Positions 1 through 8,714 of a stretch of 64,000 bases of DNA are shown here, one piece after another. The notes beneath the pieces were generated by a model that did not search any database, had not been told where the DNA came from, and worked only from the letters and a program-made list of their open reading frames with translations. The number at the start of each line of letters is the position of its first letter. Positions within the stretch are counted from its first letter, which is position 1. The position numbers and the translations under genes were made by a program. Source of the DNA: JAKFWF01 sp031374115 (lineage in GTDB: Bacteria > Pseudomonadota > Alphaproteobacteria > Rhizobiales > Hyphomicrobiaceae); the NCBI GenBank assembly GCA_031374115.1, contig JANMNO010000111.1, positions 56,180 through 120,179 on the forward strand, written 5' to 3'.

Positions 1-1060
1 CGAGAGATGGCGGGATCGTCTCCGACATCGCGCCCGACGCCGACAGCAGCGCCACCAGGTCGCCACCCTTGGCGCCACGCTTCTTCATTTCGGGAAACAG
101 AACTGGCGCAACAGCTGCCATGTCGGCGGCTTTCGAGCCTGAAATTCCTGACACCAAATACATTGCGCCGAGCAGCACATAGCGCAGGCCGCCGCGCAAA
201 TGACCGATCAAGCTTGCGAGGAAATCCACCATACCCCGCGCGAGACCGGTGATCTCGATCAGTAGCCCGAGGAATACGAACAGCGGCACCGAGAGCAGGA
301 TGATATGGCTCATGCCCTCGTCCATGCGGCTGACGACGATCGTCAACGGCGAGCGCGTCGTCAGCGCCAAATGCGCGAACGTGCCAAGCCCGAAGGCGAA
401 CGCAATCGGCACACCGGCCAGCACCGCGCCGCCGGTCAAAACGACGAAGAATACGATCAACCGGTAGTTGCCCATAGCCATCAACACCGGCTTGGCGATG
501 TAGAGTAAAATACCGAGGCCGATCACCACAGCCGCTGCCATGGCGCAGTCGCGAAGCGGCGCCGACCGGCCGATCCGCAAGACCCCTAGAATGATCATCA
601 ACGCCAGTCCGACAGGCAGCGCAGCTGCGCGCCACACGTTGGGGATTTCCAGCGCTGGCGTCACGATCATGATTTCGTCGATTGCGTATTCGAGCGCTGG
701 ATACATGACGAGTGCAAGGAAGGTTAAACCGGCCACCAGCGCTAGCGCGTTGAGCACCGCCTTCATGCGCGGGGCCGCACCGTCGACCAGCGCCGACATC
801 CGCATGTGCTCGGTGCGGCGGTAGGCAACCACGGCGCCGAACATCGCGAGCCACAGGAACAAAATCGAAGCAAGTTCGTCCGACCACGTGAACGGCCGGC
901 GAAATACGTAGCGCGACACCACGCCAGCGAACAGGATCAGCGTTTCGAAGAGCACAAGTATGCCAGCGGCGAGTTCAGCAAACCGCCCGATCGCATTTTC
1001 GATCCGGGCAGCCGTGGTGTTCGGGTCGGCGTCAATCGTGCTGGTAGTATCAGTACGCAT
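1..1060 (-). CDS. TRAP transporter fused DctQ-DctM permease (3' part outside window)
   Basis: Translating the minus strand from the ATG at 1060 gives an open frame to the left edge, 353 codons without a stop. The first ~170 residues look like the four-helix small subunit DctQ, with the segment FTWSDELASILFLWLAMFGA typical of that family. After about residue 180 the hydrophobic DctM large subunit begins, with PIAFAFGLGTFAHL and VPLFVFLGLLIE, and then the DctM signature region around SGSKAADMAAVAPVL. DctM forms the sodium-driven channel for the solute delivered by DctP. The DctP gene lies directly upstream on the same strand. Q-M fusion is common in TRAP systems. The C-terminus is cut by the window. 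Substrate is unknown, most likely an organic acid. Confidence 0.88.
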   Translation of the reverse strand, partial: MRTDTTSTIDADPNTTAARIENAIGRFAELAAGILVLFETLILFAGVVSRYVFRRPFTWSDELASILFLWLAMFGAVVAYRRTEHMRMSALVDGAAPRMKAVLNALALVAGLTFLALVMYPALEYAIDEIMIVTPALEIPNVWRAAALPVGLALMIILGVLRIGRSAPLRDCAMAAAVVIGLGILLYIAKPVLMAMGNYRLIVFFVVLTGGAVLAGVPIAFAFGLGTFAHLALTTRSPLTIVVSRMDEGMSHIILLSVPLFVFLGLLIEITGLARGMVDFLASLIGHLRGGLRYVLLGAMYLVSGISGSKAADMAAVAPVLFPEMKKRGAKGGDLVALLSASGAMSETIPPSL

Positions 1061-1130
1061 AAGGTGCCCTCGGCACGGAGAACGGCCAGGAGGTGTGGCG
1101 ATCATTCCTCGCCGCCTACCTCCCAGAGAC

Positions 1131-1218
1131 GTCATCCCCGCGAAGGCGGGGACCCAGTCATGCCGCTACCGGACAGTTTGTAGAGACTTGTCTGGGTTCC
1201 CGCCTTCGCGGGAATGAC
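1131..1218. repeat. REP/BIME-like inverted repeat pair
   Basis: Two arms of 27 bases, 1131-1157 and 1192-1218, are inverted copies of one another with 2 mismatches and a 34-base spacer. Each arm has its own small palindrome around CCCGCGAAGGCGGG. Elements with this core are widespread as extragenic repeats in alphaproteobacteria, which is general knowledge; copy number could not be counted here. The pair sits between dctP and dctQM, inside what should be one operon, and would form a strong mRNA hairpin. Confidence 0.8.
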
Positions 1219-1282
1219 GGAGTTTGTGGGATCAGTGGAGCGAATGCTCAACTGATCGTTCGCGTCGCTCGCCGCCGAAGGA

Positions 1283-2299
1283 TCAGCTGATCCTGCCCGC
1301 GTACTTTTCGAGGAGTGCCCAAGGTTCGTCGCCATACTTGCCCTTCCACTCCTTATAGAAGCCGGCGGAAGAAAGCTTGTCGCGGAACGGTGCCTGATTG
1401 ACTTCGTTGAACGCCAGACCTTTACCCGACAGCTCCTTCTCCAACGTGGTGTTCAGCGCAAAAATGTCCTCGCGCTGCTTTCTGGCGGCTTCGTTCAGGT
1501 TCTTGGAAATGATCGTACGCAGGTTCTCAGGAATACCATTCCACGCTTTGGCGTTAGCCAGGAACCAGAAGCCGTCCCACATGTGGTTGGTCTTGGAGAG
1601 ATATTTCTGCACCTCATAGAGCTTGGCCGCATTGATGATCGCGAGCGGGTTTTCCTGGCCCTCGACGACCTTCGTCTGCAACGCGGAATAGGTCTCCGAG
1701 AAGTTGATGCTCGCGGGCGATGCATCGAACGCCTTGAACATCGAGGTCCACAGCGGCGACGGTGGGACACGGATCTTGAAGCCCTTGAGGTCGTCCGGGC
1801 TGTTGATCGGCTTGATGCTCGACGTCATCTGCCGGTAGCCGTTGTCCCACATCTGATCCATCGCGACGAGACCGGACTTGGCGATCTGCGCACGCACGTA
1901 GGCCCCGAGCTCGCCGTCCATCGCCGGCCATACCTTGTCGTAACCCGACCAGGCGAAACCGACGCCATTGATCGACGCGGCTGGCACCAAAGTCGCCAGG
2001 ATCAAGCCGGACAGCGTGAAGAACTCGATCGCGCCCGAGCGCAATTGGCTCAGCATATCGGTGTCCGAACCCAACTGATTGTTGGGAAACATCTGGATGT
2101 CGACCTTCCCGTCAGTCTCCTTCTTGATCTTTTCCAGCGCTTCGCCAGCGCGGATCACCAACGGGTGAGTGACCGGCGAATTGTTGGCGTACTTCAAGGT
2201 AAATTCGGCAGCGTTTGCACGCGTCACTCGCATCAAAGCGGGCGACGCCACGGCCACGGCCGCAGTGGTTTGAACGAACTTGCGGCGGTTGACTGTCAT
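1283..2299 (-). CDS. TRAP transporter solute-binding protein, DctP family
   Basis: A 338-residue periplasmic binding protein. The N-terminus carries a twin-arginine signal (NRRKFVQT followed by an alanine-rich hydrophobic stretch, likely cut after ANA near residue 30). The rest matches DctP proteins in length and in motifs such as LKYANNSPVTHP, MFPNNQLGSDTDMLSQLRSG and DDLKGFKIRVP, the last near the arginine that usually contacts a substrate carboxylate. It delivers solute to the fused DctQM permease encoded downstream. A Tat signal is usual in part of this family. The ligand is probably a carboxylate, but the sequence alone does not identify it. Confidence 0.9.
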   Translation of the reverse strand: MTVNRRKFVQTTAAVAVASPALMRVTRANAAEFTLKYANNSPVTHPLVIRAGEALEKIKKETDGKVDIQMFPNNQLGSDTDMLSQLRSGAIEFFTLSGLILATLVPAASINGVGFAWSGYDKVWPAMDGELGAYVRAQIAKSGLVAMDQMWDNGYRQMTSSIKPINSPDDLKGFKIRVPPSPLWTSMFKAFDASPASINFSETYSALQTKVVEGQENPLAIINAAKLYEVQKYLSKTNHMWDGFWFLANAKAWNGIPENLRTIISKNLNEAARKQREDIFALNTTLEKELSGKGLAFNEVNQAPFRDKLSSAGFYKEWKGKYGDEPWALLEKYAGRIS

Positions 2300-2590
2300 G
2301 AATGCGCTCCATGCCTGAGGGTAACGTTTCCCTGCTCTGCGCCTCTGTTATCGCGGCGTGAGGGCTACGCGGGCACTATGCTTGAGCGTCGTAGCGGGGG
2401 CAAGCCACCGGGCGGGCCGCGTTAACCATCATCGACTTTACGCCTGGCCTCGTTAACCAGTTCCGGGCGACTGCACACGATCCTAGATAGCGGGAGACGC
2501 CCAACGCTGGCTTGCCGGGCGATACGAGCAGCAGAACGGTTGAGCGTCTGCCGGCAGTCAATCGACTGCTCACACAATGAGGAATGAGTG

Positions 2591-3442
2591 ATGCGTATAT
2601 CGAAGCACTTAGGTGCAGTCGTTTTATCAGGCACAGTTCTAGCGCTCGCTGGATCGGCTCCTGCCTCGGCGGATCGCGATTCAGTTCGCAACGCCAAGAG
2701 TTGGTCATACCAGTTGACTGGCGACATGACATCGACCAAGCGCTCGAATGCCGACGTCGCCGTCGTCGATCCCGATCACGCCGGTAGTGCCGAGCGCTAT
2801 AAGACAAAAGCCAGAGGCGGCAAGCGGCCCGTTCTTGCTTACATCTCGGTCGGCGAGGCCGAGGAAGGCCGCAGCTACATGAAAGGCTCCAAGCAATCGT
2901 GGAACACCGGCCGCACGCAAGGCTGGTCGGGCAACTACGCTGCCAAGTATTGGGATGAGGACTGGAAGCGCATCGTCAAGTCGCGCGTCCGCGACGCCTT
3001 GGCCAAAGGCTATGACGGCGTCTATCTCGATCGCGTCGATACCTATGAGAGCACTAAGGCGCCGGGCGGCTCGCGCGAACAGATGGTCAAGCTCGTGAAG
3101 GAAGTCGCGGCCGAAGCGCGATCGAAAAAGGGCAACGCTGCCGTTGTGGTACAAAACGCCGAGGAGTTGCTGACCGACAAGAGTTATGTCGCGGCCATCG
3201 ATGGCATCGCCAAGGAGGACCTCTATCACGGCATCAATCACCGCGGCGAGCGCAACAGCGCTAGTAATGTCAATTCCAGCAAGTCGTATTTGAAGTCCGC
3301 GAAATCCCAAGGCAAAGCCGTGTTCGTCGTCGAGTACCTGAACGGTGACACTGCCGACAAGGTCGCCGGCGAAGCGCGCCGGGATGGCTTCGTCCCGAAC
3401 ACCCGCGCACCGCGCAACTTGAACAAGACCGCCGAGGACTAG
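2591..3442 (+). CDS. Secreted GH114/TM1410-like putative glycoside hydrolase
   Basis: A 283-residue protein with a Sec signal peptide (hydrophobic LGAVVLSGTVLALAGSA, cleavage near ASA-DR). The mature part resembles the TM1410/MJ1477 (DUF297) TIM-barrel family related to GH114 endo-alpha-1,4-polygalactosaminidases: PVLAYISVGEAEEGR on an early strand and GYDGVYLDRVDTYE, with its acidic residues, further on. I prefer the ATG at 2591, seven bases after TGAGGA, to the GTG just before it. It stands alone between two unrelated genes. The family call is good; the true polysaccharide substrate is unknown. Confidence 0.82.
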   Translation: MRISKHLGAVVLSGTVLALAGSAPASADRDSVRNAKSWSYQLTGDMTSTKRSNADVAVVDPDHAGSAERYKTKARGGKRPVLAYISVGEAEEGRSYMKGSKQSWNTGRTQGWSGNYAAKYWDEDWKRIVKSRVRDALAKGYDGVYLDRVDTYESTKAPGGSREQMVKLVKEVAAEARSKKGNAAVVVQNAEELLTDKSYVAAIDGIAKEDLYHGINHRGERNSASNVNSSKSYLKSAKSQGKAVFVVEYLNGDTADKVAGEARRDGFVPNTRAPRNLNKTAED

Positions 3443-3505
3443 ACTTGTTGGCAGCGTCGTCTGTGTCAGTGGACCGGAACCTACCGGACCATTACATAGA
3501 GGAGC

Positions 3506-5722
3506 ATGACCACCGAGCCTGAACATGCTGATGAAACCGCGCCGCCGGATGCTCCGCGTCCGGCGGGAACGGAAGTCATCCAGCACTATCTGAAGCAGCT
3601 GCCATCATCGCCTGGTGTGTATCGCATGATCGATGCCGCCGGGGACGTGATCTATGTTGGCAAGGCGCGCGCGCTGAAAGCACGCGTCTCCAACTACGCT
3701 CGCCTGCACGGCCATCCGAACCGCATCGCGCGGATGATCGCGTCCACCGTGTCGATGGAGTTCGTCACGGTCGGCACCGAAGCCGAGGCGCTACTGCTCG
3801 AAGCCAACCTGATCAAGCGCTTCCGGCCGCGTTACAATGTTCTCATGCGGGACGACAAGTCGTTCCCGTACATTCTGATTTCGCGCGATCATGCAGCGCC
3901 GCAGATCTTGAAACATCGCGGCGCGCGCAATCGGCGCGGCGACTACTTCGGACCGTTTGCATCGGCCGGTGCGGTGGGCCGCACCATCAATATGCTGCAA
4001 CGCGCGTTCCTGCTGCGCTCGTGTACCGATAGCGTGTACGAGAGCCGCACGCGACCCTGCCTGCTGCATCAAATCAAACGCTGCTCGGCTCCGTGCACCG
4101 GCGAAATCTCACTATCGGACTACGGCCGCCTTGTCGATGAGAGCGTGCGCTTTCTGCGTGGCGAAAGCCAAAACGTGCGCACTATGTATCAGCGCATGAT
4201 GGAGGACGCGGCCGGCAAACTCGAGTTCGAACAGGCGGCGAAGTTTCGCAATCGGTTATGGGCGCTCGCCCACGTCACCGCCGACCAGGCGATCAACCCC
4301 GAAGGCATAGAGGAAGCGGATGTGTTCGCGGCGCACCAGGAGGGCGGGCACACCTGCATCCAGGTATTCTTCTTCCGCACCGGCCAAAACTGGGGCAATC
4401 GCGCGTATTTTCCAAAGGCGGATCGAGCACTTGATGTCGGCGAAGTGCTGGATAGCTTCATCGCGCAATTCTATGACGATAAACCAGTGCCGCGTTTGAT
4501 CCTGCTATCGCACGAAGTGCCGTCGCGTGCACTGTTGGCCGAGGCGCTGTCGCTCAAGGCCGGGCGGAAGGTCGAGATTAGCGTGCCGCAGCGGGGCACC
4601 AAGATCGGCCTCGTCGAGCACGCGACACAAAACGCGCGCGAAGCGTTAGGCCGCCGGATGGCCGAGACGTCATCGCAGAAAATTCTGATGGAGGGTTTGA
4701 GAGATCGCTTCGGGCTGGCGCATGTGCCCAGACGCATCGAAGTTTACGACAACAGCCACATCATGGGCACGAATGCGGTCGGAGCAATGATTGTCGCCGG
4801 CATCCAGGGCCTAGTGAAAAACCAGTACCGCAAGTTCAACATAAAGTCGGAGGGTCTAACCCCCGGCGACGATTACGCGATGATGCGTGAAGTGCTGTGC
4901 CGCCGCTTCAAGCGGGTCGCGGCTGAGTTGCGCTGCGAAGTCATCGAAGACGCGCCGGTTGAGGAAGTCATCGCATCAGCTCCATCGCTGGCCCCCGACC
5001 CGCCCCTTGATGAGGTACGGGAGGGAAACGCTTGCGAGGCTGCTGCACCGCTCATTCCAAAGGAGGAAGCGGGCGAACGATCGCGCATCGTACCTGCCGG
5101 CACACCGCCGAAGGGAGCACGTGGTGCGGATGCGATCGCGTTCGGCGTGCTGCGTGCGGATAATGCCGCGATGCCTGGATCGGAACTTGTGCCGCCGGGG
5201 ATCGAACCGGACGAACCAGAAGATGTAGACGATGAAGTCGTGGTCGATGCCGAAGAGTTTCCGACGACACCCGATCTCGTTTTCGTCGACGGCGGCGCGG
5301 GACAGCTGTCGATCGCGCAACAGGTATTGGCCGAGCTTGGCCTCACCGATGTGATCCCGATCGTCGGCGTCGCCAAGGGGCCAGATCGCGATGCGGGGCG
5401 CGAGCATTTTTACGTCCCCGGCCGGCCGTCTTTCATGTTGGAGCCGCGCGATCCGGTGCTCTATTTCGTACAACGGCTGCGCGATGAGGCGCATCGATTC
5501 GCCATCGGCACCCATAGGGCGAAACGCGCCAAGGCGCTTGGTGTCAATCCGCTCGACGAGATCGAAGGCATCGGGCCGACCCGCAAGCGCGCATTGCTCA
5601 ATCACTTCGGCTCGGCGAAGGCAGTCTCGCGCGCGGGCATCGAAGATCTGAAGGCAGTCGCGGGCATTTCCGCTGCCATGGCGCAGTCGATCCACAACTT
5701 CTTCAACGAGAAGAAAAACTAG
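3506..5722 (+). CDS. uvrC: UvrABC excinuclease subunit C with acidic insertion
   Basis: UvrC makes both incisions during nucleotide excision repair. The order is: GIY-YIG nuclease (SSPGVYRMI ... VIYVGKA, about residues 34-110), a CxxC-type cysteine region near SCTDSVYESRTRPCLLH, UVR domain (KLEFEQAAKFRNRL, about 230-245), the RNase-H-like C-terminal nuclease (RRIEVYDNSHIMGTNAVGAM and later DLVFVDGGAGQLS), and tandem helix-hairpin-helix motifs (GIGPTRKRALL, VAGISAAMAQSI). At 738 residues it is longer than the usual ~610. The excess is a single stretch of ~115 residues at about 471-585, rich in Glu, Asp, Pro and Ala, between two halves of the nuclease domain. A GAGG stretch lies almost against the ATG, so the start is not certain. 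Confidence 0.95.
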   Translation: MTTEPEHADETAPPDAPRPAGTEVIQHYLKQLPSSPGVYRMIDAAGDVIYVGKARALKARVSNYARLHGHPNRIARMIASTVSMEFVTVGTEAEALLLEANLIKRFRPRYNVLMRDDKSFPYILISRDHAAPQILKHRGARNRRGDYFGPFASAGAVGRTINMLQRAFLLRSCTDSVYESRTRPCLLHQIKRCSAPCTGEISLSDYGRLVDESVRFLRGESQNVRTMYQRMMEDAAGKLEFEQAAKFRNRLWALAHVTADQAINPEGIEEADVFAAHQEGGHTCIQVFFFRTGQNWGNRAYFPKADRALDVGEVLDSFIAQFYDDKPVPRLILLSHEVPSRALLAEALSLKAGRKVEISVPQRGTKIGLVEHATQNAREALGRRMAETSSQKILMEGLRDRFGLAHVPRRIEVYDNSHIMGTNAVGAMIVAGIQGLVKNQYRKFNIKSEGLTPGDDYAMMREVLCRRFKRVAAELRCEVIEDAPVEEVIASAPSLAPDPPLDEVREGNACEAAAPLIPKEEAGERSRIVPAGTPPKGARGADAIAFGVLRADNAAMPGSELVPPGIEPDEPEDVDDEVVVDAEEFPTTPDLVFVDGGAGQLSIAQQVLAELGLTDVIPIVGVAKGPDRDAGREHFYVPGRPSFMLEPRDPVLYFVQRLRDEAHRFAIGTHRAKRAKALGVNPLDEIEGIGPTRKRALLNHFGSAKAVSRAGIEDLKAVAGISAAMAQSIHNFFNEKKN

Positions 5723-5725
5723 CGC

Positions 5726-6601
5726 TCAAGCATCGACGATCTTGGCGATCACCGGCCAGTACCGACTGCCGAAACCGGCATCAATTGCAGCGACGAGCTT
5801 GGCGCGGGCAACCGCGGCGGCGCTCAGCGTCATACCGGCATCGCGCGCCAGTTCGAACGCGTAGTCGAGATCCTTCATCGCGTACTCGGTCGAGAAGGCC
5901 TGCTCGGGGTAGGTGTCCGTCAACATCGCTTTCATGCCGTGACTGCGTAGCGCAAAGCTGTCGGCCGAGCCTTTGGCCAGGGTTTCGAACAGCACTGTGC
6001 CGTCGAGCCCGTTGCGGCGTGCGATCGCGAGCGCTTCTGCCAAAGCGACGACGGTCTCTATCAGCACCATGTTGTTGAGGATCTTGACCAGCTGCCCCGA
6101 ACCGGGCGGGCCGCAATGCGTGATTTGCGATCCGATGCAGTTAAGCAATGGATGAAGGTCATCGAACGTTTCTACCGACGCGCCGACCATAATGCTGAGC
6201 GTCCCATCCTCCGCCGCTTGACGGGTTCGCGCAATCGGTGCGTCGGCGAAGATTGCACTGCGTTTCTCACATGTTTCGGCAAGGCGGCGCGCGAGCGACA
6301 CTGGCGAGGTGCCGAGATCGACGATCAGTTGTCCAGCGCGCGTGAGCGCACACAGGCCAGCGTCGCCAAAGCAAATGCTCTCGACGTGGTTGCCGCTGGG
6401 CAGCACCATAAAAACGATGTCAGACGCTGCCGAAACCTCAGCCACCGAACGAGCGATCGTTACTCCGTGCGCGGCCAGCCGTTCGAGCGGAGCGGCGGTG
6501 CGATCAAAGGCAACGACTGCGAGCCCGCTCTTTTGCGCAAGATTGCGGCACATCGGTTCGCCCATGACGCCGGTGCCGATAAATCCGATCGTGCGTGCCA
6601 T
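5726..6601 (-). CDS. NAD(P)-dependent 3-hydroxyisobutyrate dehydrogenase family protein
   Basis: A 291-residue beta-hydroxyacid dehydrogenase. The N-terminus has the Rossmann dinucleotide site (IGFIGTGVMGEPMCRNL), the substrate-binding GPPGSGQLVKILNN segment holds the family catalytic lysine (near residue 170), and the C-terminal helical domain is complete with AFSTEYAMKDLDYAFELA. Family members oxidise 3-hydroxyisobutyrate, tartronate semialdehyde or similar short hydroxyacids; which one applies here is not clear. It is the last gene of a minus-strand run (11057 to 5726) and is 6 bases from the hydrolase gene before it. It converges on uvrC with only 3 bases between. Confidence 0.88.
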   Translation of the reverse strand: MARTIGFIGTGVMGEPMCRNLAQKSGLAVVAFDRTAAPLERLAAHGVTIARSVAEVSAASDIVFMVLPSGNHVESICFGDAGLCALTRAGQLIVDLGTSPVSLARRLAETCEKRSAIFADAPIARTRQAAEDGTLSIMVGASVETFDDLHPLLNCIGSQITHCGPPGSGQLVKILNNMVLIETVVALAEALAIARRNGLDGTVLFETLAKGSADSFALRSHGMKAMLTDTYPEQAFSTEYAMKDLDYAFELARDAGMTLSAAAVARAKLVAAIDAGFGSRYWPVIAKIVDA

Positions 6602-6607
6602 TCGTCA

Positions 6608-7384
6608 TCACGCTCTTGTTGTGCGCTTGTGCTCGCTGAGCGCCGCGCCGAATGCTTGAAATAGCGTGCGGTTCACGACGTTGCGCTGTGAATCGTATTC
6701 CGCATGCCATTGCACCCCGAGCGCAAACCCTGCGGCCCCAGCAATCCTGATCGCCTCGAAGGTGCCGTCCTCTGCAATTCCCTCGATGATCACGCGCTCG
6801 CCCGGCACTAGAATGCCCTGACCGTGCAAAGAGTTGACGCGGATCGTCTCGGTTCCAAGTAGGCGCGCGAATTCACCGTCGGGGAGGAGGGCAACGTCGT
6901 GGCGTTCGGCAAACACCACCGTCGGATCGGGATGAACCTCGCCCGTATCCAGGCGCGGCATGCGATGGTTCATCCGCCCGGGCAACTCGCGAATTTCCGG
7001 ATGAAGCGATCCGCCGAAAGCGACGTTCATCTCCTGAAAGCCGCGGCAAATGCCAAACAGCGGGATCCCGCGGGCAACGCAGATCTCGATGAGTGCGAGA
7101 GCCATCGCATCACGACGCTCGTCATAAGGTTCGTACGAAGCATGCGCCTCGGTACGAAAGTGGGTCGGATGCACATTCGCGCGCGCGCCGGTAAGAAGTA
7201 TGCCGTCGACCACCTGGAGCAGGTCATCGATATCGGTGATCTCGGGAGCACCGGCAAATACGAGCGGCAGAGCTCCCGATACTTCGGCCACCGCACGCAG
7301 ATTGCGCTCGCCGGCCATCTGCACGGCAAACCGGTTTTCCACCATCAGCGCGTTGCCAATCACGCCAACCACTGGTTTCGTCAT
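6608..7384 (-). CDS. Class-I glutamine amidotransferase-like hydrolase (peptidase C26, PuuD-like)
   Basis: A 258-residue protein of the gamma-glutamyl-gamma-aminobutyrate hydrolase family. The nucleophile elbow is GICRGFQEMNVAFGG (Cys), and the partner His/Glu appear in GVQWHAEYD. The N-terminus KPVVGVIGNA is typical. I prefer the ATG at 7384 (MTKPVVGV) over one 48 bases upstream, because homologous sequence begins there and AGGCGGA precedes it. Such enzymes cleave gamma-glutamyl amide bonds, for example in putrescine breakdown. The neighbouring aminotransferase and dehydrogenase-like genes fit catabolism of a nitrogen compound, but no puu glutamyl-ligase is present, so that exact pathway is not supported. 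Confidence 0.86.
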   Translation of the reverse strand: MTKPVVGVIGNALMVENRFAVQMAGERNLRAVAEVSGALPLVFAGAPEITDIDDLLQVVDGILLTGARANVHPTHFRTEAHASYEPYDERRDAMALALIEICVARGIPLFGICRGFQEMNVAFGGSLHPEIRELPGRMNHRMPRLDTGEVHPDPTVVFAERHDVALLPDGEFARLLGTETIRVNSLHGQGILVPGERVIIEGIAEDGTFEAIRIAGAAGFALGVQWHAEYDSQRNVVNRTLFQAFGAALSEHKRTTRA

Positions 7385-7439
7385 CGCTTCCGCCTCGACG
7401 TTGAATTTTTGCCCGTCTGCTGCAAACCGCAATTACTCA

Positions 7440-8618
7440 TCAGCGCAAATCCGCGAAGGCCACTTCCAAGCGCCCGAGCGCCTCGTCAAGAATTGGACGC
7501 GGAGTTGCAATGTTGAAACGCAACCAATTTTCGCCACCCGGACCGAACTGTTCGCCGGGGCTGGCAAAGATGTGCGCGCGTTCCTTCACGCGGGCAGCGA
7601 CTTCTCTCGGTGACAGTCCTGATCCTGAAAAATCCACCCATGCGAGGTAGGTCGACGCGAGCCGCATTGAGCGCGCACCGGGTACGGCTGCCTCGATCCG
7701 CGCGTCGAAGGTATCGCGATTTTTCGCCAGGTACGGCAGCAGCGCATCGAGCCAAGCGTCGCCGGTACGCCAGCCAGCTTCGGTCGCGATCATGCCGAAA
7801 CTGTTGTAGGAGGCGAGCCCGCAGGCTGCAATTCGAGCATCCAGACGACGCTTCAAAGCGGCGTTGGTGGTGATGCAAGCGCCCGCATGCGCGCCCGCCA
7901 GGTTAAAGGTTTTTGTTGCAGCGACACAGGTGATCAGCCGGTCTGCGATCTCGGGCGCGGCGGTCAACGCGGGCGTATGCTTGGCGCCGTCCAACAGGAG
8001 GTCGCAATGGATCTCGTCAGAGACCAGGATCAAATCGTGCTCGATACAAAAAGTTGCGAGCGCCCGGATTTCCTGCGGCGACCATATGGTGCCACCCGGA
8101 TTATGAGGGCTGCAGAAGAATACGATCTTCGTTTGCGGCGTGATTTGCGATTTTAGGGCCTCGAAATCCATCACGTATCGGCCCTCGGCCTCGACCAGCC
8201 GCGCGTCGAGAATGCGACGCTCATTGGCAACGATGATCTTGCGGAAGGCGTGATAGCCCGGCGTAAATACGACAACCTCGTCGCCAGGGGCAGTAACAGT
8301 TTGCAGGATAAGCCCCATCGCCGAGACGATGCCGGGTGCCTGACTGACCCAACTGCTATCTACTTTCAAATCATGCCGGCGCGCCATCCACTCGCATACC
8401 GACTTAGCCCATGTGCCCGTATCGGCGTAATAGCCATGGGTCGCGCGGGTGACTTCTTCCATCAGGGCGGCCGTAACCCCTGGCGGCGCCGCGAAATCCA
8501 TGTCCGCGACCCACATCGGGATCGCATCTGGCGCTTCGATACCGGAAAGCTTGGCGATCATATCCCACTTCGTGGAATGCGTGCCGCGCCGCTCGATAAC
8601 GCGATCAAAGTCGAACAT
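7440..8618 (-). CDS. MalY/PatB family PLP-dependent aminotransferase (C-S lyase type)
   Basis: 392 residues, fold type I PLP enzyme. It opens with the MalY/PatB-type FDRVIERRGTHSTKWD. The cofactor region is FCSPHNPGGTIW, SDEIHCDLLL with the aspartate that pairs with PLP nitrogen, and TKTFNLAG with the Schiff-base lysine; LRFNIATPRPILDEALGRL closes the fold. Family members act as cystathionine beta-lyases or as aminotransferases. It is mid-operon, 55 bases upstream of the C26 hydrolase and 96 bases downstream of the dipeptidase gene. A role in cleaving sulfur amino acid conjugates or in transamination is possible; the sequence does not decide between them. Confidence 0.88.
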   Translation of the reverse strand: MFDFDRVIERRGTHSTKWDMIAKLSGIEAPDAIPMWVADMDFAAPPGVTAALMEEVTRATHGYYADTGTWAKSVCEWMARRHDLKVDSSWVSQAPGIVSAMGLILQTVTAPGDEVVVFTPGYHAFRKIIVANERRILDARLVEAEGRYVMDFEALKSQITPQTKIVFFCSPHNPGGTIWSPQEIRALATFCIEHDLILVSDEIHCDLLLDGAKHTPALTAAPEIADRLITCVAATKTFNLAGAHAGACITTNAALKRRLDARIAACGLASYNSFGMIATEAGWRTGDAWLDALLPYLAKNRDTFDARIEAAVPGARSMRLASTYLAWVDFSGSGLSPREVAARVKERAHIFASPGEQFGPGGENWLRFNIATPRPILDEALGRLEVAFADLR

Positions 8619-8714
8619 CAGATTGCAGCTCCCAAGGCATATTGCGTGAACAAATATTCTTGCGGGCGCCGAAGCCGCGGGTCAAGCCGCGTACACACGG
8701 TGTGCCGGGACAAC

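Noticed and set aside
1131..1218. CRISPR array
   Set aside because: Only two copies, inverted rather than direct, with palindromic cores: a REP-type pair.
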